64,000 bases of DNA from Melampsora larici-populina 98AG31 (lineage: Eukaryota; Basidiomycota; Pucciniomycetes; Pucciniales; Melampsoraceae), in contig NW_006768813.1 in the NCBI RefSeq assembly GCF_000204055.1, positions 558,796 to 622,795 on the forward strand. The letters run 5' to 3'. Shown here piece by piece: positions 33,178-44,519 of this stretch; position 1 is the first letter of the stretch, and each line of letters starts with the position of its first letter. The notes under the pieces are model-generated. The model worked only from the letters and a program-made list of their open reading frames with translations. It had not been told where the DNA came from and did no database searches. The translations under genes and the position numbers were made by a program.

Positions 33178-33280
33178 CAACCCATAAAAAAAACCCGTCA
33201 GAAAAACCCATCAAGAAGTTGGGTTTTCATGGGTTTTTTTCATGGGTTTTCATGTTGGGTTGTAGGTTTGTACACCGCTA
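33178..33280 (-). repeat. Right terminal inverted repeat of outer element
   Basis: Reverse complement starts TAGCGGTGTACAAACC. It is slightly longer than the left repeat because one additional ACCCATGAAAA-type unit is present. Between 32665 and 33177 I see only AT-rich sequence with repeated ATCGTTTTATTTCAAA strings. Confidence 0.75.
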
Positions 33281-34591
33281 ATGAACCAATCAAATTTGAA
33301 GCACTACTTCTCATCCAATCCTTGAATCTTCCCGCTTTTTGTTCTACTTCACTATGTACTTTGCTTTGAAATAAAAATTGTTTTTTAAAAAAATTTCTCT
33401 CTATTAACCCATATTTTACCCCCAGAATAAGATTTATGGGTTATCAGAGAGATCCCCATAGGACATACTCCATCAAAACCCATACTTTTTGGTGTCCATA
33501 AAACGGTATGGGTTATTGGAGAGACGACTGTAGTTCCAAATTCTCGACTTAATATCTCCAACTCCAAATTTCTTTTTTATATTTGAACAAGTCTATTGAG
33601 TAATCCTACAATGAGTGTCAAAAATATGGGAATTGCAACTTGATATAGTGTGTGATCGTGATCAGCAGGTGGGTGAATACCCTTGCTGCCCCCAATCACT
33701 TTCAACCCCTCTCTTAATTCATCATTTTTGTCCATCATCCCTCAAAACACCACACCTTTGTATCTCCTCACCTATATTGTTTGTCATCTTTTTGACCACC
33801 CCCTTGAGTCTTGCTCCTCCTCACGCCTCTGCGACAAGAAGAGAGGATGAGCGCCCAACGCCAAGATGTCTACCTACAATGACATACATAGCACTTAGAT
33901 ATGGAACAGCTGGCATCCCTAGCCCAAGTAGCACCCATTTCCCACAGTTTCTTCCTAATGAGCAGCAAATTTCTGGATCTCAAGGAGGCTTGAGTTCGAC
34001 ATAAAACCCAATTGGGGCTCATATCGTAAGCTCACATCTTCGTTTCTAGTTCATCTTTGTATGTTGACGCCAGATTTGGAATCTAGATCTGCTCTTACTC
34101 CAAAAGCCAGAGAACAGCACTGTTGTTTCTCCCACCTTCATTAATCTGTTGTGAGCGACACTTTGCTGATCAAGGCTGATAACCCTGATAAGGTTGCTCA
34201 CCTCAATCTACTTGAACCTATCCATCCGCAAGATCTCAGCCACGAACAATACTTGATATGATCATTTGATATTCAAGACCTCACCCCACCACTTCTGTGA
34301 CTGTTTCTTTCATATTTGATTGTCCAGTCTATCGGTGTGTTCCTGCTGGAGCAGCACAAGAAGAACATTCATTTTCCTATCCAAATCTGAAGCTATATCG
34401 TACGCAGAACCGCACAAGTCTTGCAACATCTAACTTGAGCTGCTTTCTTTCTCCCTCTTTCTCATCAATTGTCTTACTCGCTAGCTTGCTGCGCCTTGCG
34501 TCGAAATCGCAATCCTTGGCTAATGTTATTTTTAGAGCCCGGCCTTTAGAATATCTTTGCATCTTTTTCATCCCAAACATCTTCGTTTTCA
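33281..34591. other. Intergenic / leader region upstream of an unknown gene
   Basis: Contains short frames without domain content. Pyrimidine-rich sequence between about 34420 and 34580 would suit a transcript leader for the gene starting at 34592. The conspicuous frame 34297-34734 is in another frame over the true first exon and is rejected. Confidence 0.35.
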
Positions 34592-36026
34592 ATGTTCTCT
34601 TGTTTCGCCTTTTGCTTTGGTCGAGAAAATCTGGAGGATGTAGAGAACGAATCTCTTCCTTGCCAAAAGTCGACCATCAATACCCATCCTCCTTCATTTC
34701 CGAACGATACCCTTCCAGGCGATCTTATGTGTGAGCGGACCAAATCATCTACTTTGACAACAAACGATTTAGATGTCGAATCTTGTCATCAGAGATCATC
34801 AGCCTTGCCCAACATGACTCAAGACTCAAACTTATTCTCAACCTCAATATCGCGACATCCACGGCCGTCCGTCGCGTCTTCGCTGATGGCTAGCATAAGA
34901 AACCCGATGATGATCGCTCGAACGTCAACACATGAAGAAGCTGTTACATCTGGAGCTTTACCGTCTTTAGCAGCCTATTCGCCAGCCTCTCCTACCGTCC
35001 GTACTCGCAAAAGCTCTAATTTTAGTCGTAGGAAGAAAAATATACTTACTATCAAGAGTCAAACCCCAAGCAGACAAGCAGAACATGTGTTTGTACCTTT
35101 TTTCTGAGCGCTGCATTGCGTCGTTGAGATCTTATGTGCTACTCTGACTCTTTTGTTCTTCATCAAATTGCAGGGAGCAGGAGGAGGACTGCCAGACTCC
35201 ACGGATTAGGACGTCGTATGATCCGTTTGCACCCCCTACTCCAGGCCTCACTCCAATCATTTTCCAAAACCCACAATTCAACACAGCTCCCAGTTCAGCA
35301 AAGACCTGCTTTAGTACCGCTTTTCGCGATGGCTCATCTGCCATCACCCACGGTCGACCTCGGTCCAGTACCATCGCCGACTTCTCCCAGCGTTGTTCTC
35401 ATCCCGAAGAACAGACTGAGGATCGCTACCAATCTGCTAGCTCTCCTCTTGCGAGAAGATCCAAGTGTTCGATCTCATTATCTCAACCTGATAACTATCG
35501 AGTGAGCAAAGACCTCAGTATTATTGAGAACACGAGCAAGAATACGACCTCTCCGGTCCCTTCGGCTTCAAGATCTCGTCGGATAGCTAGTTTTCAGCTG
35601 AGCGAGGACATTACCAAGGAATGGAACACTGCCAAACTATTTCTTGCATCCGATGAAGGTGACACGTCCATTGAAACGATACCGGAAGAATCACCCCAAC
35701 CACATTCCATGCAAGAGCAAATCGATGATCATCAGGCAGATCACAAGATTACACTCTCACCGGATTCACGAGCGCAGACGGAAGGAAATCGAGAGGCGTC
35801 GCAGAACTCTGGAAGGGATAGACTTACAAGTAACCTGTCGAAGATCACAGGAAGGTCCGAAACCCCCAAGGTTAGAAGGTTCCGAAAGAAATCACAATCT
35901 TCGACAACTTCTCACTCGAAAGACCAACCCGCTGAGAAGTATCTCTCGAGATCATCTGGATTAACTAGCCCATTGAGCAAGTCGATTTGTTCTGTTTATT
36001 ACTCAGCTCTTGGTCATCACGATTGA
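34592..36026 (+). CDS. Unrecognised Ser-rich protein, two exons, about 449 aa
   Basis: Exon 1 is 34592-35088 and exon 2 is 35174-36026; the 85-bp intron (GTTTGT...TTGCAG) joins them in one frame of 450 codons. The N-terminus MFSCFAFCFGREN is Cys/Phe-rich and could be a lipidation or membrane-contact motif. The rest is hydrophilic and Ser/Thr/Pro-rich, with a conserved-looking block RIRTSYDPFAPPTPGLTPI just after the junction and a basic RRFRKKSQSS near the end. It looks disordered and possibly phosphorylated. No catalytic domain is seen. It is the first intact host-like gene to the right of the nested transposons. Alternative upstream exons are possible. Confidence 0.6.
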
Positions 36027-36864
36027 ATATATCTTTATCTCTAACATGTTCCGGATTCATGTGAGATGTTATGCTTGTTGTTTGTAAGTTTCATCAGATT
36101 TTACGCTTCCTGTTAGTAGGATGGCTCTTGTCCAAAGCATGTATTAAGATTTTATTATTATGAAGTATTTGGATTGGTTATAAGATTTGTTTGTATATCA
36201 TATTTTTAATATTGAAGCTCTTTACCATTCGTTCTTGCTTATATTACATTTACAAAGCTTTCTATCGTTCATTCTTGTTTCTTTCGAATTTACATATTAG
36301 CTACCTGCATATCATGGTCATCGAGATTCTTTCGAGTTTATATCTGTTTAGAAACTTGTGTTCCAAGAATGATTACATGCAGTTTGGATGCGCTTATATT
36401 TGTAGAGTTTCTCTTCCTGCTTTGTTGTTACCCTACGGTGAATGACTAAACAGTCTGAAGATCTACTTTTGTTCTTAATTCAAGTACATCCTTAAGAGTG
36501 ACAGCCTTCATGACGGAGTTCCATGAACGCAACCATCGCTTTGAAGGTGACCAATTATAATACACCTCAGGTGAACATCCTCCCAAATCCGTAATTCTGA
36601 TTGTCCTTTGATTTTCCGACATTCGGCGACTACGTCCGCCATCGAAGTTGAGATGAAAAGTGGACTCTTGGTAGTAGGGGGTCGATGAGAAGCAGAATTT
36701 GTGGTGAGTCTTGAGTTCATTTCTGAGGAAAGAGATTGGTACTGTGGTATGCCAATGGTGTGAATCATCAAGTCTTGTGAGATGAAACTTGTGAATGATT
36801 TGGCTTGGAATCTTGATCAAAGACCAGTCAATAAGAAGCCTTGATTTTAAAATCTTGTGCACTA
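36027..36864. other. Intergenic with one dubious minus-strand frame
   Basis: A 164-codon minus-strand frame (36446-36940) starts inside the neighbouring MITE, so its N-terminus cannot be original; the rest (RTIRITDLGGC, SPSKRWLRSWN) may be a coding fragment but matches nothing I know. Confidence 0.3.
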
Positions 36865-37011
36865 AGGGCGCGTTCACTTGAGCAATTTCTGGGGGGAAAT
36901 CACATTCTGTAAAATTTAAAGTGTCTATTTGGTGGAGCATGTTTCATTTTTGCATTAAAAAATTCACAGAATGTGATTTCTGGTCAGAATTTCTTTAAGT
37001 AGCAGCGCCCT
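36865..37011. repeat. MITE with imperfect terminal inverted repeats
   Basis: Left end AGGGCGCGTTCACTTGAGCA and right end, read inverted, AGGGCGCTGCTACTTAAAG; both continue to GAAATCACATTCTGT about 35-45 bp in. Total length about 147 bp. No target-site duplication is clear. It disrupts the start of the adjacent minus-strand frame. Confidence 0.65.
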
Positions 37012-37261
37012 CAATAAACACAAGAACAAATGTAAAGTTCAATTGTAAGATTTTTTTTGAAAAGTGCTATTGATTTCATATATTGCACTAACTAAATATG
37101 TGGGTCTACTGTACGATATTTATTGTTTACAATTGCCTTTACTTTTCCGAGGGTTCTTGACTACTGAGCCTTTACAATCAGTTCTCTTTGAAGAAAAACA
37201 CTCCTAGAATTATAAACAAGAAAACAGGAAATGGCATAAAAACAGAAAGTCAAATTTGGCG

Positions 37262-37990
37262 TATAAAATATAACTGATTGGTCTATCTAAGTACGCTTTG
37301 AGGTAGAGAAACCTCCCAGTGTCTTGAATAAATTGTGCTAAGTAAGGATACACCTTTTGTGTCTCTAATAATCTAGTTGCTGAATTAATATCGACTTTTG
37401 TTTCCCCTTTTTTGATTTGTTTTCTGAAATCTTGACGCTGTTTTATATATGTCTTGCAACATATTAAAAAATGTACTGGCGTCTCTGTTGCAAAGCCGGT
37501 GTCCCGTACCCCAATTCAATGTAAGAACTTCTTCAAAGGACAAAGTCCACATCTCAGTTGGAAAATTGCTGTATTGTGTCCTTTTTCCAGTTTGGCCATT
37601 GTATCAGTTATCTATTTGCCTTTTATTTTGTATGTTTTAATAGAAACATCTCCCCTGGTATTAAATAATTTCCGCAAATCTCGTAATAAACAACCAAGCC
37701 TTATTGGGAGTAACATTGGTGGTATGTTTCCTTCCGCTGCCGCTCTCGCAGCTTGGTCGGCTTGTTCATTGAGTTTGATGCCCTCATGTCCCGGGGTCCA
37801 ATCTAGTCGTAGCTCAAAGTCTTTGGGGATCACTTTATACGATTTCAGTAGAAACCTTGTTAGGTATTGCAGCGTTTTTAGTTGCGTAGGTTTTGCCAAC
37901 AGGTCGAGTGCGGCTTGGCTGTCACTAAAAATTCCAAGCGAGGAAGATTTGCCAGGATGTGCGTCAGTAAATCTATTTGAATGGCATAAG
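37262..37990 (-). pseudogene. LINE-type retrotransposon relic: RNase H domain and C-terminal zinc-binding tail
   Basis: Minus-strand pieces encode GIFSDSQAALDLL, then LRLDWTPGHEGIKLNEQAD (RNase H motifs with SDSQ and the GHEG...N..AD signature), followed after a stop by KGHNTAIFQLRCGLCP, TETPVHFLICCKTY and QRQDFRKQI, the usual C-terminal end of non-LTR retrotransposons with RNase H. At least two in-frame stops are present and the reverse transcriptase and endonuclease are missing, so it is a dead 5'-truncated copy. Known role of the family: removes RNA from the RNA-DNA hybrid made during target-primed reverse transcription. Confidence 0.75.
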
Positions 37991-38274
37991 CGCTATCTTC
38001 AATGACATTGTTTCCATCTCGTAGTTTGATATGCATGACCTATATGCATGACTTGCTGTTAAATCAACAGCACAGAGATCTCCAAAGAGCAACTGGTCAG
38101 CAGAGCTCAGCAACGTGTTGATTTGTTTTTGGTGTGTCCCGACCCGTGCACTGCTATGTAGTCCGGGCGGGGTTGAATTCCTCTCATCAAGTACCGCGTC
38201 TCAAATATAGGAAGCAAATCATTTCGACTTTCTGGTCCATCAAACGATTTCAAGACTTTACCCCAACACGCACA

Positions 38275-39390
38275 ATGTCAACCTCCACTTCTCAATACAA
38301 TGCACCAGCTACTCCACTTCGATACGATCGATTCTCAAACCCAAACCGAGCTTCTTCAAGTGGATATCAACCACAACCTTCAAGTGCACTACGAAATCCA
38401 TACTGGCCAAGTCCATCCAAGAAATCACAAATGATCTATGGAACACCACCGATCACACGAACGCCTTCTAGAATCCCAGCACCCACTACACCGGCTCGTA
38501 GTGAAGGACCCCCGACTGATACGAGTGTGACTTACTTACCACATCAAGTTGTAGGACGAGATCCTGAACTGTTAACACTTTTGAATCAACATCATGAGAT
38601 GCTTGATAGAGTGATTGATCAGTACAGTCAACTGAAACTAGAATCAGCACATACACTACATGTAGAGATGTCAACTTATGAACACGGTCGAACTCAAGCT
38701 AAATGTAAGCTACAGGTTTTACAAAAGTTAGTGAGCGAAGGAAATGAAAAGGCAGAGCGATTGAAACAAGAACAATCAGAAGCGAAGAAGAGAGTGAGAG
38801 GATTAGTAGAAGATCGTAGAACGATGGAATTGAAATCGACCGAATTGAAAGAAATGGCACATGAACTTCAAAGGAGAAAACAAATGCTTGAAGATCAAAA
38901 GGAGATTAAGAAGAAACAGGTAGCTGAGGTGATTGAGATGGCTAAGGAAGAGTCTAAGTTTTTGGAAGAGATCACTGGCTTGAAGATCAGTGTGATTTCA
39001 GGTCAGTCTAGTTTGTTTGATTTGGTAATGATTCGTATAATAAAAGAAAGTCGGTTTGCTGAATTATTGTTTACTACCTCGTGTTAGTTGATCAGCTGAG
39101 GTTTCAATTCAAGTTGATTGATATGAATAACTACGAACGTCCATTTACTCTTGACCTTGATCTATCTTCATTCGATTATCAAATCCTGGCTATCGAACCG
39201 CCTTTGCGTGAGTCTTCAACTTCACTTTTAAACAAAGTCGAAAAACCAACAACAAGATAATCTAACCTTTTCCCTTTGTACAACAGCGGAAGCTCAATCA
39301 CTTCTTAAACAATTGAATCAAACTCGTGACTTTCGACAATTCCTTTGTAGGATCAGACAATGCTTTGTTCAACTCGCTCGAACTCGATAA
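38275..39390 (+). CDS. SPC25: Kinetochore protein Spc25 (Ndc80 complex subunit)
   Basis: Exons 38275-39001, 39088-39207 and 39287-39390 give 316 aa in one frame with GT-AG introns of 86 and 79 bp. The first ATG is in a CAC-AATG context after the upstream LINE relic. Residues 1-100 are Ser/Pro/Thr-rich; about 110-245 form a long charged coiled coil (ELLTLLNQHHEML through KKKQVAEVIEMAKEE); the C-terminus is the small globular Spc25 fold: LRFQFKLIDMNNYERPF, FDYQILAIEPPLP and LNQTRDFRQFLCRIRQCF. In the Ndc80 complex Spc25 pairs with Spc24 and ties the microtubule-binding Ndc80-Nuf2 rod to the inner kinetochore. The N-terminal extension before the coil is longer than in yeasts. No defect seen. Confidence 0.9.
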
Positions 39391-40050
39391 TCTATTTCTG
39401 GTCATCATGACCAAGTCTCGTGGACCGAACTCAAGGGGAAAGAGGACCGTCCTCTCGAACAACCATAAAGTGATGGAATTGATGAGGTTGAAAAGTTGAT
39501 GAAGACATCTTCCAAATCCTCAAATCAAGGAGTAGTACCATCCAAGGTGTTCATCAAATCGTTGTAATATCCTTCAATCTTTAAAGTCTCTTTCATTCTC
39601 TTTCATGCGTACGTGTCGGCTCCTGTGTTACAATTTGACTTGATTGGTCAAAGTTGTAACCTTTTTGTTTTTAAGATAACTAGCATTGTACCCTTCACGA
39701 GTGATTTTTGTAATATATGTAATCTTGGGTCAATTTCATGCGGAGTATGTTTCTATAGGTAGAAGTTATATATGCAGGGTCAAGTTTGAGATGGGATGTT
39801 ATGTGTTGAATCATATTACCACTAAAGGATGAACATCTACCCTCAGAAGTCTTGTTGTAGTCTGTGTAGTGTGAGGTGAAGAGAGAGTTGATGAATATTT
39901 GATTGAACTTGAAACCTGATGGATGAAACAGTGAAGTTCCATGTGAGAGAGTGAGTTAAGTATACATAAGCTAAGATATCAAATGAAAGGATTACAAACT
40001 GTTTAAGTGGTTGACTGTTGACTGGTTTTACTACATTCACTTCTTTCAAG
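39391..40050. other. Intergenic between SPC25 and DOT1
   Basis: About 660 bp holding the 3' end of SPC25 and the promoter of DOT1. No gene is seen. The DOT1 frame is open upstream of 40051 but has no ATG there. Confidence 0.5.
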
Positions 40051-42112
40051 ATGGACTTCTTCTCAGATCCAAGATTAAAACAATCAACAACAACAACAAC
40101 CACTAACAACAACAATAATAATATCAAAGTCAAAACTATACCTTCAATTCAAATTAAAAAACCAACTACAATCTCAACAAAACCTTCAATCAGTCAAACC
40201 AACCCACCATCCAAACCAAAACCTCAATTAAAAAAACAAACCAAAAAAAGAACCATCGATCAACCTATTCCAAAAGTAAGACCTATAAAAAAAGCAAAAT
40301 GGTCAGGAACTCAATCATCATTAAAACCAAATCGACTTCAAGAATGTTTAGAAACACCGGGTCAACCAAGTGCTAGTACTAGTACTTTACTAAGTGATGA
40401 TAAATCAGAATCTATTTCAATCACTCATTTCGATATCCAAACTTCAGATTCAGATTCAGATTCAGATTCAGAAGAAAGAACCAAACAAGAAAACCAATTA
40501 TTAGATCGATATCATCGATTTATACCACGCGATGTGACACGGACTCAAACTGGATTCTCCTCAACTCATCCATTACTATCCCATCATCATCCCAACATTT
40601 CGATCCTGACTGCCGATCAATTAATCAAACAGAACAGAGCCAAGTTTAAACATTGGTTTAGAGCTGGACAAGGTGATTGGCCATTTAAAGAATCAGAAGA
40701 TCCTAAGGTTTCTTTGGTTTATCCGGCGGGTGGTCAGGAAGTCTTTCCATTGTTGGTGCCTAAAGATCAAGAAGATGAGTATAGACCGATTGATGATATT
40801 TTGAATGTTAGTGCTTTTTTAATTTGAATCTTTAAGACGTTTTGTTCTATTCTGATCTGAGAAAGATGAGTTCTGTTGATTGATGGATGGGTTTCTTTGA
40901 TGATGTTCTGTGAATAGGTGATCACGATTACTTTGGCTCAGTATCTTACACCTGAACAATCTATTGGATACTTTTCTGAACATCATCCGATCTTTGCTCC
41001 TTCATCCAATGTAACGTATCCGAAGCACGATTTCCGATTCTTAAATCGATCATCTTCAACTAAACCGAGTAGAAGTTCATCAGTTCAAACAGGTGCTCAA
41101 GAACCTATTATACCAAAACATGATTTAGAACTAAGATCTGATGAACCCGATTTAAGTCAGTTACCATTGATTAAATCTCTTTCGAAATCGATTCGTCGAC
41201 AGAACGGACCAGATTTTTTAAAATTAGTGAATTGGTATAATAAAGTGATTCGACATTTGATTGCTCAAAAATCAATTCAAAACCAAATTAAAGAAATGAA
41301 AGGATTAAAGATGAATATCTGGGAAATGATCTTAGGACAATCGTATGAAAGAAGAATCGGACCAAAGATCGAAACTGTCAAAGAATACGAAACTTGGAGT
41401 AGTAATGTATATGGAGAACTTAAACCTAGACTCGTTTCTGATCTAGTTCATCTAGTAGGACTCAAACCTGGTCAAGTGTTTATCGATCTGGGATCAGGTG
41501 TTGGAAATATCGTGATGCAAGTCGTCTTGGAGGCTGGGTGTGTTGGGGTTGGGTTTGAGAATATGTCGAGTTGTTGTCGATTGGCAGATGAACAGATGAA
41601 AGAAGTCATCGGTCGTTGTCAATCCTTTTGGGGAGTTTCTTTGGGTCAACCTTTATTGATTGAAGCTGATTTTACTAAAGATCCAAGGGTTGGAGAATGG
41701 TTAAAACAGTACGTCTGGATTCCTACTGATCACACATTCCTTTCTTTTCTTCGAAAACTGATCTATACCATGAAAAATTCTTTTGTAATCAAATATATTT
41801 AGGGCAGATGTGGTGTTAGTGAACAATCAAGTCTTTACACCTACATTGAATGATAGTTTAACATTATTATTTTTAGAATTAAAAGATTTCACTCAGATTA
41901 TTTCATTAAAACCGTTTGTGTCTAAAGATTTTAAGATTAGTGAACGGAATATGAATTCACCTTTGTCGATCTTAAATCAACCTAAAGAGTTTTCCTATGG
42001 ATCTACTTCGGTTTCTTGGACTGATAATGGTGGGAAGTTTTATTTGACGGAAGTTAATCGGGCTAGATTGATTGAGTTTCAGAAAAGTTTGGGTGGATTG
42101 GATCGCAGTTGA
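40051..42112 (+). CDS. DOT1: Histone H3 lysine-79 methyltransferase Dot1
   Basis: Exons 40051-40806, 40918-41708 and 41803-42112 give 618 aa; introns of 111 and 94 bp are GT-AG. The start is the ATG at MDFFSDPRLK. Residues 10-200 are low complexity (Thr/Asn run, basic Lys patches such as KKQTKKRT, an SDSDSDSD acidic run), fitting nucleosome contact. The Dot1 methyltransferase domain fills the C-terminal half: VYGELKP, then the S-adenosylmethionine loop FIDLGSGVGN, VGVGFENM, and VNNQVFTPTLN, the Dot1-type substrate/active-site motif, ending with SWTDNGGKFY. The enzyme is non-SET and methylates H3K79 in the nucleosome core; in fungi it influences silencing and the DNA damage checkpoint. All core motifs are present. 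Independent of neighbours in function. Confidence 0.93.
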
Positions 42113-42714
42113 AAATTGAAATTCAAGTTGAAATTGATATTCAAGTTGGGCTTTTTGGGAGACCGGAAGTTGGATTGAAAAAGATTTTTTGTTTATTGAT
42201 TAATGTTTTCTTTGGAAGAATGAAATGTATTTAGGGAATATCATATATATATGAAAAAAAAATTGAAAAAAATCATCAAGATCCTTGTTGTCATTATTAA
42301 ACATCTTGATTTCTTACAATTCTTTAAGGATGATTCATATTACTTTCTTTTATCATCATCATCATCATCATCAATTAGCAAGCTTTTCTTTCTTTCTTTT
42401 TCTTTTGATGATATATTTTCATTGCTTTATATAACTTAATTTGATATGTTCCAAAAACAGAAAAAGGATGGTTTTTGGTTTACTTAATTGTAGGTATATA
42501 TGTTTCTGTGTGTCTTTTTTTGTGAACTTGGTTGGGTTTAAAATCAAATTAGTTTCTTGGAATTGAACTTTTTTTTACTTGGATTTTTGGATTTTGAATC
42601 ATCAGACATGGTTCATCATATGGAGTTTGAATAAGTCTTTTTGGTATGAATTGACATAAAGAATATTCACTGGATCTAACTTGATTGAGTCTTCTTGCTG
42701 TGAAGATGTTCCGC
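42113..42714. other. Intergenic, low complexity
   Basis: A/T-rich, with a CAT/ATC microsatellite near 42355-42375. No trace of the missing N-terminal exons of the following xylanase relic is visible. Confidence 0.45.
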
Positions 42715-43489
42715 TCAGCTTGGCAAAGAAGTTGAAAGTAAAGGGGTTACTTGATGGTGTTGGATTTCAATCTCATTCTACAGTTGGAAAAGTTCCCAAT
42801 GGTTAGTGATTGGATTTGTGATACGTTTCTTCTTTCTTAAACCCTTCAGTCAAGTCAATATACACTTTTACATGATGACCACAATGATGGCCTCATCGAC
42901 TTCATCACCAGGCATTTCCATTTCAGCTTCTAATCTGAACTAGCTCTGAGACCAATCGTGATTTTTCTTTTGATAGATTTCAAGCAGAATCTTCAAAGGT
43001 TCAGTGATCTAGGTGAGTGATAAGATACCTTTTTTCCACAACCCGGATCCTTACTGAAGTGTCTCCTCACACTCACATAATCATCATCAAATCAAGGCCT
43101 AGACGTTCCCATTACTGAATTAGATATCCGAATGAGGATGCCAGCAACAAAGAGTGATATGGAACAAGAAGTGCAAGACTATCAATCAGTTGTTGAAACT
43201 TGTTTATCCGTTGACCGGTGTTTGGGTATTACTATTTGTGGTGTTGGATACAAGGATTCATGGATCCCTTCCACATTTAAAGGTAGGTCCTCTATCACTT
43301 TTGATCATCATCTGGTAAAGAAGAGATCACTCTGTGGTTGGATATGTATGTGCACTAAATGGTCATCATCTTACCTTTTTGTTGCTATTTCTAGGATATG
43401 GAAATGCATTTCTATTTGACGATGATTATAACATAACAGAGTCGTACTCAGTTGTAACAACAGCTCTTGGATACAATCAAACAATCTAA
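42715..43489 (+). pseudogene. C-terminal relic of a GH10 endo-beta-1,4-xylanase
   Basis: Four exon pieces with usable splice sites (about 42715-42801, 42977-43012, 43097-43282, 43395-43489) read as one frame. They carry the GH10 marks KGLLDGVGFQSHSTVGKVP, LDVPITELDIRM (the Glu of TELD is the family's catalytic nucleophile), LGITICGVGYKDSWIP and GNAFLFDDDYN before a TAA. The upstream half of the barrel, with the acid/base Glu and any signal peptide, is absent, so no active xylanase can be made. The usual Trp of the TIWG motif is Cys here and the Asp after GVG is Tyr, further hints of relaxed selection. The parent enzyme would degrade plant cell-wall xylan in the host. I cannot exclude a 5' part lost in assembly. 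Confidence 0.8.
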
Positions 43490-43697
43490 AATTTCTTTGT
43501 CATGTTCTCCTACTCCAGAGGAAGGCTTGTCCTGACGCTGGTCATGAATCTGTTTAAAAGCCAAGCAGAGCTTGTGCTTAATTTATATGATGTGAAGTAT
43601 TCAGCAAAGCCAAAATTCTGTGTCACCAATCCAATCTTGTGCAAAGAAAAGAAGACCCAGAGACTGACTTGGGTGCAAGAGTTAAGTCTTATAATAA

Positions 43698-44267
43698 TTA
43701 TGATGTTGGATCACTGGGGTTTAATTGGTCGATTTTCAAAGCCAAGCGAATATCGCGAGGAGTCAGTCCACCTACCGAGTGGGTAAACAGGGTAAGATGT
43801 AATTGATTATAATTATTCAAGTTGATATCAGGATGATGCTATCAACAAAAGATACTTCCTAATCAGCCCTAATAAATTCCAAGCGGTCAACCGAACAAGT
43901 TTCTGAAAAAAAAACTCACATCACACTCATCAGCCATAGGTCGTAGTTTATCATTTATCCATTCAATAGCTTTTCCCCAAGTTTTGAATTGGTTATCAAA
44001 TGTTTTTTTCAAAGCATAACTTTGGTTTCCATTAACTTCAATTGGTATCACTTTCCATTCAGATCTAATTAAACTTGAGTTTTCTGGTCGATCAAGTAGT
44101 TCATCAATATCTAATCGGGTTTTATAAACTTTGAAGGGTTGCTTGGTTTTTTGAACTTTTGAGGTTGTTTGTGTTGATCTTTTGGTTGGGTTGAAAGGTA
44201 AGTTTGGAATGGATGAGAGACGGGACAAGGTTAGAGATCGGAATGAAGAAGTTACAGGTCTGAACAT
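43698..44267 (-). CDS. Pterin-4a-carbinolamine dehydratase (4a-hydroxytetrahydrobiopterin dehydratase)
   Basis: Exon 1 is 44267-43920 and exon 2 is 43838-43698; the 81-bp intron (GTGAGT...AG) falls between ADECD and HHPD. The product is 162 aa. Residues 1-40 are Ser/Arg/Thr-rich without acidic residues and look like a mitochondrial targeting peptide. The dehydratase fold follows: SEWKVIPIEV, FKTWGKAIEWI, then the active-site core DHHPDINLNNYNQLH and the typical THSVGGLTPRDIRLA. The enzyme dehydrates 4a-hydroxy-tetrahydropterin after pterin-dependent hydroxylation; in fungi, which mostly lack aromatic amino-acid hydroxylases, the job of this protein is less clear. The catalytic His pair is present. 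It is divergent from ALG1 with 252 bp between start codons. Confidence 0.88.
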
Positions 44268-44519
44268 CGTGGATGAATTGATGATATTGTATGAGAAATA
44301 TCAATCACTGCCAGTGCTGGACTCTAAAGTGGACAAACAGGCAGTGGTCATCGATGAGGATGATGGTGATGTGCTGATGCCATTGGGACTCAACCGAAGA
44401 CTCGACAGCTTGTACACCGGGCTTGTACCGTGCAGATCTGAAGATATCCGCGGGGTTGAGAGCTCTTCGGTAATCAAGCCATCAACAATTCTGCCAAGTT
44501 TTATGCGAATCATTGATTT
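44268..44519. promoter_or_regulatory. Shared divergent promoter region (dehydratase / ALG1)
   Basis: 252 bp between the two start codons. The long plus-strand frame crossing it (44182-44523) has no Met-led family match and overlaps the dehydratase exon antisense, so it is treated as chance. No TATA box stands out on either side. Confidence 0.5.

Larger units (their letters stand above)
28697..33280. mobile_element. Large element with about 90-100 bp terminal inverted repeats (outer of two nested)
   Basis: The left end starts TAGCGGTGTACAAACC and the right end is its reverse complement, ending in GTACACCGCTA at 33280. Inverted similarity extends over about 90 bp and includes several AACCCATGAAAA/TTTTCATGGG units, so each end can also fold on itself. 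The TA on each outer side could be a target-site duplication or part of the repeat. No transposase is recognisable inside, so the element would be non-autonomous. It contains a second complete inverted-repeat pair and decayed gene fragments. Confidence 0.7.

Noticed and set aside
34297..34734. Plus-strand frame of 145 codons before the 449-aa gene
   Set aside because: It is in a different frame over the true first exon and the leader, and has no continuation through a splice site.
40018..40050. Earlier start of DOT1 at a TTG codon
   Set aside because: There is no ATG there; the first ATG of the frame is 40051 and begins a typical MDFFSDPRLK N-terminus.
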